Shown here piece by piece: positions 5,812 through 13,100 of a stretch of DNA of 17,426 nucleotides. A program made the position numbers and the translations under genes. Position 1 is the stretch's first letter. The number at the start of each line of letters is the position of its first letter. Origin of the DNA: an uncultured bacterium (GTDB taxonomy: Bacteria > Bacteroidota > Ignavibacteria > Kapaibacteriales > UBA4661); assembly GCA_937899715.1 (NCBI GenBank), contig CALCNX010000036.1, positions 1 to 17,426 of the forward strand, read 5' to 3'. A model generated the notes under the pieces. The model searched no databases and was not told where the DNA came from. It saw nothing but the letters and a program-made list of their open reading frames with translations.

Positions 5812-6008
5812 TTATATCGTCAGTTATCTATTCTATTGGTTATGACAAATATACGCAAACGCTAGAAATTCGTTTTAACAACCGTCATCTATACCAATAC
5901 TTTAGCGTACCTGAGCGCACCCATAGCAGATTTATGTCTGCCTTTTCAAAAGGCACATACTTCCGCATGAACATAAAGGATAAGTACAGATTCAAAAGGG
6001 TTGAGTAA
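5796..6008 (+). CDS. KTSC domain-containing protein
   Basis: The protein has 70 residues and is entirely a KTSC domain (named for similarity to the C-terminus of lysyl-tRNA synthetase). It shows V-I-S-S-V-I-Y-S-I-G-Y-D (6-17), L-E-I-R-F (23-27), Y-Q-Y-F-S-V-P (33-39), A-F-S-K-G-T-Y-F (49-56) and the ending I-K-D-K-Y-R-F. Free-standing KTSC proteins are common in bacteria and mobile regions. Their function is not established; nucleic-acid binding is an inference from the name. I chose ATG 5796; a GTG at 5787 would add three residues. The length matches the family, so this copy seems intact although its surroundings are full of gene fragments. Confidence 0.85.
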   Translation: MEHQRVISSVIYSIGYDKYTQTLEIRFNNRHLYQYFSVPERTHSRFMSAFSKGTYFRMNIKDKYRFKRVE

Positions 6009-6341
6009 AACACTATTGAAACGCTCAAAAAAGAATCTCCAAACAAACGCAATGGCATCATAGCCGTTATACTGTTATGCGCAACGTCGATATTGATTAC
6101 CGCTCTTTTTGCCTTTGTTCCAATCTCCGCAGTAAGGACGGATGGGATTACTGCTGAAGCAGTGAAAATATTATCTATAAATCACGGTTTTGCTGTCCAA
6201 TCAATGGGGTACACCTCAGATTGCTGCTTTGTTAGTCTTTTGGGGTGGAGTGCAGCATGGATTTTTGGGCTTTTCGCACAAGCCGACGGAATATGCAAAA
6301 TCGGTACAAACCCCGACGTTGCTTCTTTGGGGTGGCAATGA
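6009..6341 (+). pseudogene. Start-less membrane-anchored fragment
   Basis: The frame that ends at the KTSC stop codon continues immediately after it and stays open to the stop at 6339-6341. It begins T-I-E-T-L-K-K-E-S-P-N-K-R-N-G, followed by one strong transmembrane segment (I-I-A-V-I-L-L ... I-T-A-L-F-A-F-V) and a hydrophilic stretch to about H-G-F-A-V at 6180-6195. No ATG, GTG or TTG precedes the membrane segment; the first such codon is a TTG at 6093, inside it. After ~6195 the hydrolase-like frame, shifted by one base, becomes the protein-like one. I infer the N-terminal piece of a decayed membrane-anchored gene, perhaps the same gene as the hydrolase remnant after an internal deletion, but that link is unproven. 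Confidence 0.4.
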
Positions 6342-6501
6342 TGATAAAGTGAGCCGTGAAGAAATAGGGGCAGTTTTTTACAATCTTTCCTCACCAAAGC
6401 GTCTTGTGGTCTATCCGCGAGCGGGGCACGCAGGGTATCTTGAGGGCTATGCGGCGCAATGGAAAGATGATGTGCAGGGCTTCTTGGAAAACGGTCTTTA
6501 A
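6190..6501 (+). pseudogene. Alpha/beta hydrolase, C-terminal remnant
   Basis: The 103 residues match the last third of an alpha/beta hydrolase (prolyl-oligopeptidase/serine-aminopeptidase-like group): V-F-W-G-G-V-Q-H-G-F, then P-T-L-L-L-W-G-G-N-D-D-K-V-S carrying the catalytic Asp, and Y-P-R-A-G-H-A-G-Y-L carrying the catalytic His, ending in a helix (A-A-Q-W-K-D-D-V-Q-G-F-L). The nucleophile elbow G-x-S-x-G and the whole N-terminal half are absent both here and in the other frames upstream, so the triad is incomplete and the fragment cannot be an active hydrolase. Its only nearby start is TTG 6190. It overlaps the start-less membrane fragment in another frame. Confidence 0.75.
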
Positions 6502-6554
6502 GCAGAATAACAGGGCAAAACACGATTAACTGCTGCATTGTGACGGAAAAAGCG

Positions 6555-6562
6555 TATCTTTG
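6555..6562 (+). promoter_or_regulatory. Candidate -7 promoter element (TAnnTTTG)
   Basis: TATCTTTG matches the Bacteroidota -7 consensus TAnnTTTG exactly and lies 36 bases before the helicase ATG. The nearest upstream TTG (6538-6540) is only 14 bases away, shorter than the usual ~19-base spacer, so the -33 element is doubtful. Confidence 0.4.
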
Positions 6563-6598
6563 CAACTGAATTATTTTTCATAACGTTCATAGTATTTA

Positions 6599-8167
6599 AT
6601 GACCTTCGACTCATTTGGTCTGTCAGACCGCCTCATGCAGGGGATTTCTGCTGCTCAGTACACTACCCCCACCCCTATTCAACAAGCTGCTATCCCGCGT
6701 ATTCTGGAGGGTGCCGACCTCATCGGATGCGCTCAGACCGGCACCGGCAAAACAGCCGCTTTTGTCATCCCGCTTTTGCAGAATCTTGCGAATTCCGCGC
6801 CGGAGTTTCAGCAGCCCGGCAAGCTCCAAAATCCTAAATTTCGTCCCGTTCGTGCGCTTGTGCTTTCGCCCACGCGCGAACTTGCACAGCAAATTGAAGC
6901 CACAGCCTCGGCACTTGCACGTTTTATGCGTATCAGAGCCTTCTGCGTGTATGGTGGTGTTAGTATCGAAATGCAGGAAAAACAACTCCGCTTCAGTACG
7001 GATGTTGTGATTGCTACTCCCGGTCGCTTGCTCGACCTGATGAACCGCAAGGCAATTGACTTCTCGCAACTTGAAATTCTTGTTCTTGACGAAGCAGACC
7101 GTATGCTGGACATGGGATTCATCAACGATGTCAAAAAAATTGTTGCTAACACTCCGCCGATGCGACAAACACTGCTGTTCTCGGCAACAATGTCCGATAA
7201 AATTCAGTCGCTCACGCGCCAAGTGCAGCGTTCACCGGAAATCGTCAATATTGGTGAGCGCCGCAACCCATCCGAGAATGTAACACAGCATTTTTACAGT
7301 ATTCCTCAGTCACAAAAAGTAGATTTGCTGTTGCACGTGCTGAAGGAAGAATCAATGGAAAGCGTTATTGTTTTCTCTCGTACCAAACACGGTGCAGACC
7401 GCATTATGCGCCGCTTGGAGCGTAAGGGATTTCCATCGGTAGCAATTCATTCTAATCGTTCGCAATCGCAGCGTCAGACGGCTCTTGCGGGATTTAAGAG
7501 CGGCAAATATAAAGTTATGGTCGCAACCGATGTAGCGGCGCGTGGTATTGACGTGGATGGAATTTCGCACGTCATCAATTTCGATACACCACCGGATGCA
7601 GAAGACTACATACACCGTATCGGTAGAACGGGCAGAGCGAACACGACGGGCGACGCACTAAGCTTTGTTGCCCGCGATGAAGAGCCGTATGTTCGCAAAA
7701 TAGAGCGGCATATCGGCAAGCGTTTGTCACTCAGGTCGTACCCCGGCTTTGTGTTTGTAAAGCCGGACGAAGCCGAAATGCAGGAAATACACCGCGAAGA
7801 GGCTGAACGCGAGGAATCACGCGGGAACGGTCATCGCCGAGGCGCACGTCCAAGCCGCGACGGTCAGGTTCGCAGTGGTGGGCAAAGCCGTGATGGTCAG
7901 AGTCACGAACACCACCGCGACGGTCATCAAAATGGCTATCACAAGAAAAATGGTGCTGGGCGTACAACTTCATCACGAGCTGCTGCACAAGGATTTACGG
8001 TACTCTCTACTGACGGTGCGCCCAAAGGCGGCGGATCTGGAGCAAGCACCGAAAAAACGTTCAAAAAACGTTCATTCTCCAAAAGCGCACAAGGAGCGGA
8101 GCGCCGCACCGGTGAAAAAGGCGGCGCAAAAAGCTACGGACGCTCCTCGAAACGAAGCTGGTCGTAA
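6599..8167 (+). CDS. rhlE: RhlE-type DEAD-box ATP-dependent RNA helicase
   Basis: The protein has 522 residues. All core motifs of a DEAD-box RNA helicase are present and intact: Q motif P-T-P-I-Q-Q (24-29), Walker A A-Q-T-G-T-G-K-T (45-52), P-T-R-E-L-A (91-96), T-P-G-R (140-143), D-E-A-D (164-167), S-A-T (195-197), A-R-G-I-D (314-318) and H-R-I-G-R-T-G-R (339-346). The core ends near residue 385. It is followed by a ~135-residue basic, Arg/Gly/Ser/His-rich disordered tail with repeated R-D-G-Q/R-D-G-H elements, the usual kind of RNA-binding extension in RhlE proteins. Expected role: ATP-driven unwinding of RNA duplexes in ribosome assembly or RNA turnover in the cytoplasm, often important in the cold. 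The ATG has no clear Shine-Dalgarno sequence; a -7-like promoter element lies 36 bases upstream. The start places the Q-motif phenylalanine at residue 6, as expected. Confidence 0.93.
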   Translation: MTFDSFGLSDRLMQGISAAQYTTPTPIQQAAIPRILEGADLIGCAQTGTGKTAAFVIPLLQNLANSAPEFQQPGKLQNPKFRPVRALVLSPTRELAQQIEATASALARFMRIRAFCVYGGVSIEMQEKQLRFSTDVVIATPGRLLDLMNRKAIDFSQLEILVLDEADRMLDMGFINDVKKIVANTPPMRQTLLFSATMSDKIQSLTRQVQRSPEIVNIGERRNPSENVTQHFYSIPQSQKVDLLLHVLKEESMESVIVFSRTKHGADRIMRRLERKGFPSVAIHSNRSQSQRQTALAGFKSGKYKVMVATDVAARGIDVDGISHVINFDTPPDAEDYIHRIGRTGRANTTGDALSFVARDEEPYVRKIERHIGKRLSLRSYPGFVFVKPDEAEMQEIHREEAEREESRGNGHRRGARPSRDGQVRSGGQSRDGQSHEHHRDGHQNGYHKKNGAGRTTSSRAAAQGFTVLSTDGAPKGGGSGASTEKTFKKRSFSKSAQGAERRTGEKGGAKSYGRSSKRSWS

Positions 8168-8207
8168 CATTCTGAGTAAATAGTTTTGTTTATCGAAAGG
8201 AAGAACA

Positions 8208-8474
8208 ATGGAACTGTATTATTTGATTTGGCTTGCTACGACAAGCGCTGTGACGTTTGCACTCTACGGCTACGACAAGCAGCAGGCAAAAAAAAACGCT
8301 GAACGTGTACCGGAAAGAACCCTGCATTTGTGCTCGTTAGTGGGTGGTTTTCTTGGCGGCTGGCTGGGACGTTTAATATTCCGCCATAAGACGCAGAAGC
8401 CCATTTTTGCAGTTATTCTTATGGCTGCAACAGTGATTCACGTTGCCGTGATATTCCTTTTGAGAAGATATTGA
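8208..8474 (+). CDS. DUF1294 family membrane protein
   Basis: The protein has 88 residues with the full DUF1294 signature: a first helix (~3-19) ending in A-L-Y-G-Y-D-K-Q-Q-A (19-28), R-V-P-E-R-T-L-H (33-40), the glycine-rich second helix L-V-G-G-F-L-G-G-W-L-G (44-54), R-H-K-T-Q-K-P (59-65), and a third helix (~66-85). Function of the family is unknown; the sequence predicts a small inner-membrane protein with three helices. A good ribosome binding site, AAAGGAAG at 8196-8203, precedes the ATG by four bases. It starts 40 bases after the helicase stop and is probably co-transcribed with it, though TAGTTTTG at 8181-8188 also fits a -7 element. A terminator follows. Confidence 0.88.
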   Translation: MELYYLIWLATTSAVTFALYGYDKQQAKKNAERVPERTLHLCSLVGGFLGGWLGRLIFRHKTQKPIFAVILMAATVIHVAVIFLLRRY

Positions 8475-8523
8475 GTATTTAATTTGTAAAGCTGTAAGGT
8501 TTTGCAGAAAATGCCGACAAACA

Positions 8524-8572
8524 ATGTGTAGCCCACCTGCTGATTCAGGATGAGCTACACATTTGTTTTTTG
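8524..8572 (+). terminator. Intrinsic terminator between convergent genes
   Basis: A 9-bp perfect stem ATGTGTAGC (8524-8532) pairs with GCTACACAT (8554-8562). A nested CCTG/CAGG stem sits in the loop, and TTTGTTTTTTG follows. It lies 50 bases after the DUF1294 stop and just before the 3' end of the minus-strand isomerase gene. The T-run favours stopping plus-strand transcripts; the other strand lacks a comparable run. Confidence 0.75.
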
Positions 8573-8587
8573 CTACCTTCTCGATTG

Positions 8588-8974
8588 CTACATTCCCGAC
8601 GAGGATGCGTGAGCATTCACCACCTTACGATAGGTACTGCGGTCGAGTTCGCGGACTTCAAGGCTCACGATGCAGTGCCTTTCGTGCAGAGAATCGCGGA
8701 AAGCATCTTGCAAAACACCAATCAGTTGCTCGCTCAGCTTTTCGCGCATTTCCAGACTACGACCTGACAAAATACCTATCTCGACGTGAACAAAGGCGTG
8801 ATGCTCTTTGCCATCGGCGATGAAGTAATTATCCGATGCGTACGCACGGCTTTTCAGGTCGTCCAGCGTGAAGACCCCGAAGGTCATCATGGTATCGTGC
8901 AGCTTTTTGAAAAGGCTTGCGAATTCAGGCTTTTCAACAATATTAGCGGAATGTTCCAAGATAATGTGTGGCAT
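8588..8974 (-). CDS. 5-carboxymethyl-2-hydroxymuconate isomerase family protein
   Basis: The protein has 128 residues, the normal length for the CHMI family (HpcD/HpaF) of the tautomerase superfamily. It begins M-P-H-I-I-L-E-H-S-A-N-I, which gives the catalytic N-terminal Pro after Met removal. It keeps S-R-A-Y-A-S-D-N-Y-F-I-A-D-G (42-55), F-V-H-V-E-I (61-66), the G-R-S-L-E motif (71-75) and the strand L-E-V-R-E-L (105-110). In the homoprotocatechuate pathway this enzyme isomerises 5-carboxymethyl-2-hydroxymuconate; many lone homologues have unproven substrates. No other gene of that pathway lies in the window, and the gene is alone on the minus strand, so the substrate here is uncertain. The last ~10 residues (A-H-A-S-S-S-G-M) extend a little past the family's usual end. 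Confidence 0.85.
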   Translation of the reverse strand: MPHIILEHSANIVEKPEFASLFKKLHDTMMTFGVFTLDDLKSRAYASDNYFIADGKEHHAFVHVEIGILSGRSLEMREKLSEQLIGVLQDAFRDSLHERHCIVSLEVRELDRSTYRKVVNAHASSSGM

Positions 8975-9087
8975 AGTATTGAAGCAAAAAGAAAGTAGTT
9001 GATGAATAAACTATTAATGCTCAAAATACTTGCTTTATCAGACTGCACAAAACAAAAAATACGATTGCTGGAAGATGGATGTAATTC

Positions 9088-9189
9088 TTGTCACCACACT
9101 CTAACTTAGCTCTGATAATACTCGCTTTGCTTTTTTCGTGCAACACAATAGAAGATGGCAGGGCAAACGAGTTGAAGAGTTTTTGGTAA
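9088..9189 (+). CDS. Tiny lipoprotein-like ORF (33 aa), doubtful
   Basis: From a TTG at 9088 the frame gives a short polar start (S-P-H-S-N), a hydrophobic core (L-A-L-I-I-L-A-L-L) and a lipobox-like L-F-S-C, followed by 15 polar residues (N-T-I-E-D-G-R-A-N ...) and TAA. That is the shape of a lipoprotein signal peptide with almost no mature protein. It may be a genuine small lipoprotein or the head of a lost lipoprotein gene. It lacks an ATG and a strong ribosome binding site. The rest of 8975-9241 holds nothing else I can support. Confidence 0.3.
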   Translation: MSPHSNLALIILALLFSCNTIEDGRANELKSFW

Positions 9190-9241
9190 TTGTTTAAGTG
9201 TTTAATTTTAATACTGTTCCACTTTATATGGTTGATGCGCT

Positions 9242-9784
9242 ATGAAAAATATTTGTTCTAAAGCACTCAGTGCTTGTGTTGTCCTTATGTTGGTTGCTAT
9301 GTCGGGGTGTGATACCACCGTTATCAAATCAGATGGCACGACTACTTCGGATGCTTTGACTATCCCTAAAATTTTTGAGATAGCCAAGCAAACAAGCGGG
9401 TACACATGGTATAAAAAATCCGATGCCTATCTGACCCGAAATAGCGTATCGGGTCATATCGAGCCCTTGCAGCGTACGCGATTGGACGCAATAGCTGCCA
9501 CACAGTTAGATGCAAACGGAAAGGTGAAAGCAGGGGCGGTTTTTCCCGAAGGTTCAACAATTGTAAAAGAGCTTGTGAATGCTGACAAGACTATTAACGG
9601 TTACGCGCTGCTTATTAAACGCAAGGCAGACCCAAGTGCCGATGCAGACGGTTGGGTGTGGGGGTATGTGACGGCGGCAGGGGCAGAGCGTCATCCGCTC
9701 TCCAGCAAAGGTAACGGTTGTATTGCTTGTCATAGTATTTCGGGTCATATTGACCGAACACTCATGAATGTGAGCAATCCGTAG
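9242..9784 (+). CDS. Haem-binding lipoprotein, cytochrome P460-like
   Basis: The protein has 180 residues. It has a lipoprotein signal peptide with lipobox M-S-G-C (Cys23) followed by Asp24. The mature domain fits the cytochrome P460 family: I-P-K-I-F-E near the start, A-V-F-P-E-G-S-T-I-V-K-E-L (99-111), N-G-Y-A-L-L-I-K-R-K (119-128), G-W-V-W-G-Y (137-142) and the c-type haem site C-I-A-C-H (160-164). P460-family proteins are periplasmic haem proteins with oxidase or, in some cases, gas-sensing or dehaloperoxidase-like roles. Here lipid attachment would place it on a membrane facing the periplasm or outside. No c-type cytochrome maturation genes or partner oxidoreductase lie nearby, so the electron partner is unknown. 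A strong terminator follows, so the gene is probably monocistronic. Confidence 0.8.
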   Translation: MKNICSKALSACVVLMLVAMSGCDTTVIKSDGTTTSDALTIPKIFEIAKQTSGYTWYKKSDAYLTRNSVSGHIEPLQRTRLDAIAATQLDANGKVKAGAVFPEGSTIVKELVNADKTINGYALLIKRKADPSADADGWVWGYVTAAGAERHPLSSKGNGCIACHSISGHIDRTLMNVSNP

Positions 9785-9833
9785 TTCATTTCTCCATTGT
9801 CATATCGCGTTTTTCTATGCGCGAATAATCTGA

Positions 9834-9867
9834 AAACTGAGGGTGCTTCGGCGCTCTCAGTTTTTTT
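9834..9867 (+). terminator. Strong intrinsic terminator with UUCG tetraloop
   Basis: AAACTGAGGGTGC (9834-9846) pairs with GCGCTCTCAGTTT (9851-9863), with two G-U wobbles, around a TTCG tetraloop. A run of seven T (9861-9867) follows. It ends the P460-like gene 50 bases after the stop. Confidence 0.9.
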
Positions 9868-10114
9868 GCTTTGCAACGAACAAGTTTTCTGCGGGTACTT
9901 TTAAAACATTCCCTCTCCAAGCAATCAACTACCACTTTCGTAGTATTTTTCACTTCCCGAAAGGAAGTCCTTTGTGAATCAATAGAAATTATCTATCTTT
10001 TCGCTTCAAAACGACTGTTCTGGTCTCATTGCAGGACTCTGTGCAGGATATAACCTTGCTTCCTGCGTGATACGGTTGTATGAAACTTCAACATAACCAA
10101 TACTGTGGTGCTTT
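9868..10114 (+). other. Leader region of the giant surface-protein gene
   Basis: This region, bounded by the terminator and the large gene, holds no convincing gene; a 60-codon frame at 9871-10053 has no protein-like features. It contains a 6-bp hairpin ACTTCC/GGAAGT (9952-9957 with 9963-9968) and a possible promoter described separately. Confidence 0.4.
10029..10058 (+). promoter_or_regulatory. Candidate promoter for the giant gene
   Basis: TTG at 10029-10031 and TAACCTTG at 10051-10058 are separated by 19 bases, close to the Bacteroidota -33/-7 layout. The -7 element has one mismatch to TAnnTTTG. It lies ~56 bases before ATG 10115. Confidence 0.25.
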
Positions 10115-13100
10115 ATGGGCATTAGCCACACCGCGAATTGTTTCAATTCTTATCTTTCTTTTGTCATGGCAAATCGGAACTATCTATGGAAGTATTTTGG
10201 TGCTTCGTTCAATGCTTCCAGAAGAATTCTTATGAGTGCGTTTCTGGCGATGGCTTCTTTTTGCCTCTTTGGGCCTCAACAGATTTCTGCTCAAATATAT
10301 TTCTTTGATGGTTTTACTGATGCTGCCGTACCGTCCGCTTGGTATAGTACGCCACAAGGCTTAGGTTCAGGGTTTGCTGGGGCAAATTTTGCGGGACAGA
10401 ATCTTATTGTTCTCGCAGGTCGCCACGCAGTTGTCAATGGTACGATGTTACTCAATGGCGGAACGATAGATGTGCAAAATGGAGGTCAACTGACGGTTGT
10501 TGGAACGATTACCGGCGGTGGTACGATTACTGTGGCTGCGGGTGGGACATTGCGTATTGACGGAAACCCAAGCCTCGCAGGGTTCAATGCCGGTGATATT
10601 GTCTATGGAGCAGGTTCAACGCTCGTTTATTCCGGTACAACAACACGGGATGTTTTGAGCACCGATAGAGATTTTCCCGTAACGGGTGTCATGGCAAACG
10701 TTGTTTTCAATAATACGAGCGCTGTGGGGCTTCGCTTAAACACCTTAGGCACTGTAGCGATGAGTGGATCTGTAACCGTGAGTTCCGGCACACTTCAAAT
10801 TCTCAGCACAATACTTACGTGTAACGGTTCTTTCTCGTTTCAAGGAAATGGAAACTGTATTTTTGCGAGTGGTGCCCCGGGCGTTACACTCAATAGTACG
10901 ATTAACTTTTCCAATGGTTCTTTTACGGCTACTGCCGGAGTAGGGGATATAACTATTGGCGGATCAGGCAGTATTAGTGGTGGTTTGCGCGTAACAACAG
11001 GCGGGAGTGCTCCCACTTCATTGCAATCACTGACCATCAATCGTGCAAATTCAGTTTCTATAGGTTCTTCATTCGGTGTTAATGATGTAACGCTGGCTAT
11101 TGCCTCCTCATCACTTGTAATTCCGACCGGACAAACGCAAACATGGTACGGAAATATTGCAATTGCTTCTTCGTCGGGTGTGAGTATACAAGGCACACTT
11201 ATCTATTCTGCCGGAACTGTGAATAATAGCGGAAGCGTAACGGTTAATAGCGGCGGAGTGTTTCAAGTTCAAGCCGCTGGTTTTGTTGGAACAGGTACGG
11301 TTAGTGTACAAGACGGTGGGCGCTTACGGGCTTCAACAACCATGGCTTCTGGAACCGTTCAATACGCCTCCGGCAATGCTACACTTGAGTATTTCGGAAC
11401 AGGTTTGATACCCGTTGCAGGGGCAGAATTGCCAACGACCATGCAAGGGAGCGTTTCGGTAACAATGAGTGGTGCGGGGCAAGTGTATTTCAATAACACG
11501 CGCACAATTTTGGGAACGCTTTCTATCACGCCGAGTGCTGCTGCTACGCAGCCAGTTTTAGGACTCAAACAAAATGCTGCTCTGACGCTGAAAGGCAATA
11601 TCCTTACTCAAGCAGGTGTACCGACCTTTGGTATCGAAAATCCTGAGGTCGGTACGGTTGATATTATCATAGACAGTACCAGCACTGTACCAATAAGCAA
11701 TTTTTTTATTTCTCCTGACAATGCACTGACGGGTAACGCTTATTTGCGGAACTTTACCCTAAATCGTCCCACCAATGTAGATTTACGAAGTAACTTAGTC
11801 GTTGGTTCCGAAGGAGCTTATCCAAATATTACGACAACAGTGCTTGGACTGCAACGCGGAACTATCACGCCTTCGGTCGGCAATCGTGTTATCTTGCTCA
11901 GTTCTAATGCCACGTCACTCGTGGGTGGCTCAACCAGTGCGTATGTGCAAGGAACATTGCAGCGTACTATCCGCACCAGCGCGAGTGTCTATTTCTACCC
12001 TGTTGGCGCATCGGGGCGATTTATGCCCTTTAGCTTAATTAACCCTGTGACGGCTGCCCCCACCGCAGATGCAACGCCCGGCGTTGCACTTACACCGCAG
12101 ATTGCTTTTATCGGCGGAACAAGTAATCAAATTGCTTCCTTTGCATCCAATGGACGCTTGTGGACAGCCACTCTAACAACGATTACTGGTGTTGCCAGTT
12201 TTCGTGCGCAGCTTAATGATACGAACCTTGTTGTTTCTAATGTTATTGCAGTTGCTAATTCCGCATCTGGCGATTACACTATTCTTCCTGGAACACTCTT
12301 TAGTAATACCCAACTTACTTCTACAACGCCCGTCGGGCTGCCGACGATGCAGAGCACTCTGGCTTTTCGGATTGGCAACACCGTGCCGGGTCCGAATATT
12401 TCTGCTGTCGCGCCGATAGTGGTTGGCTCAGGCGCAACGGTGCTCATCTCCGGCTCAAATTTTATTGGTGTTACCCGTGTTGGTGTTGGGCCCGTAACGG
12501 CAGCAACCTATAATGTTATCTCGCCGACGCAAATAGCGGCAGTTCTTCCTGCCTCTACTGTTGTTGATCCCGGTGTCGTAAACGCTGTTTCTGTGGCATT
12601 AAGCGTCACAGCACAAGGTGGCTCTACCGCATCGGTAACAACGCTTACCTACGTGCTTCCTCCGACGATTATAAACTTTTTTCCAGTGCTTGGTACGCCC
12701 GGAACTCCTGTGCGTATCATCGGTACACGGTTCGGTGGGACGCTATACAACACACCTCCGACGGTCACATTTGGAGGTATTCCCGCTCAAGCGGTGATTA
12801 TCAACTCACCGACCGATATTACTGCTATTGTTCCTCGCAATGCGACAACCGGTACGCTTCGTGTCACTACTCCCGGCGGTACTGCCGCAACAATTTCTAC
12901 CTTTACCTTTGTGCCGCCACCGCGCATTACGGAAATTGTTCCTTCTGTTGCACCAGAAGGTGCCTTGGTAACTGTGAATGGAACAGGCTTTTTACAGGTG
13001 TCCGAAGTACGCTTTGGTGGCGTGAAAACACAATTTACGTTGAATAATAGTAATCGTTTGACAGCAGTTATTAGTACGGGGGCGACTGGTTTTGTTGAAA

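Noticed and set aside
5642..5845. A 67-codon plus-strand frame before the KTSC gene
   Set aside because: The opposite strand reads as the more natural protein (broken fragment), and this translation has no coherent features.
6623..7222. A 199-codon minus-strand frame under the helicase core
   Set aside because: The plus strand encodes intact helicase motifs across this region; the antisense translation has no family features.
9871..10053. A 60-codon plus-strand frame after the UUCG terminator
   Set aside because: No ribosome binding site, unnatural composition, and it lies in the leader of the giant gene.
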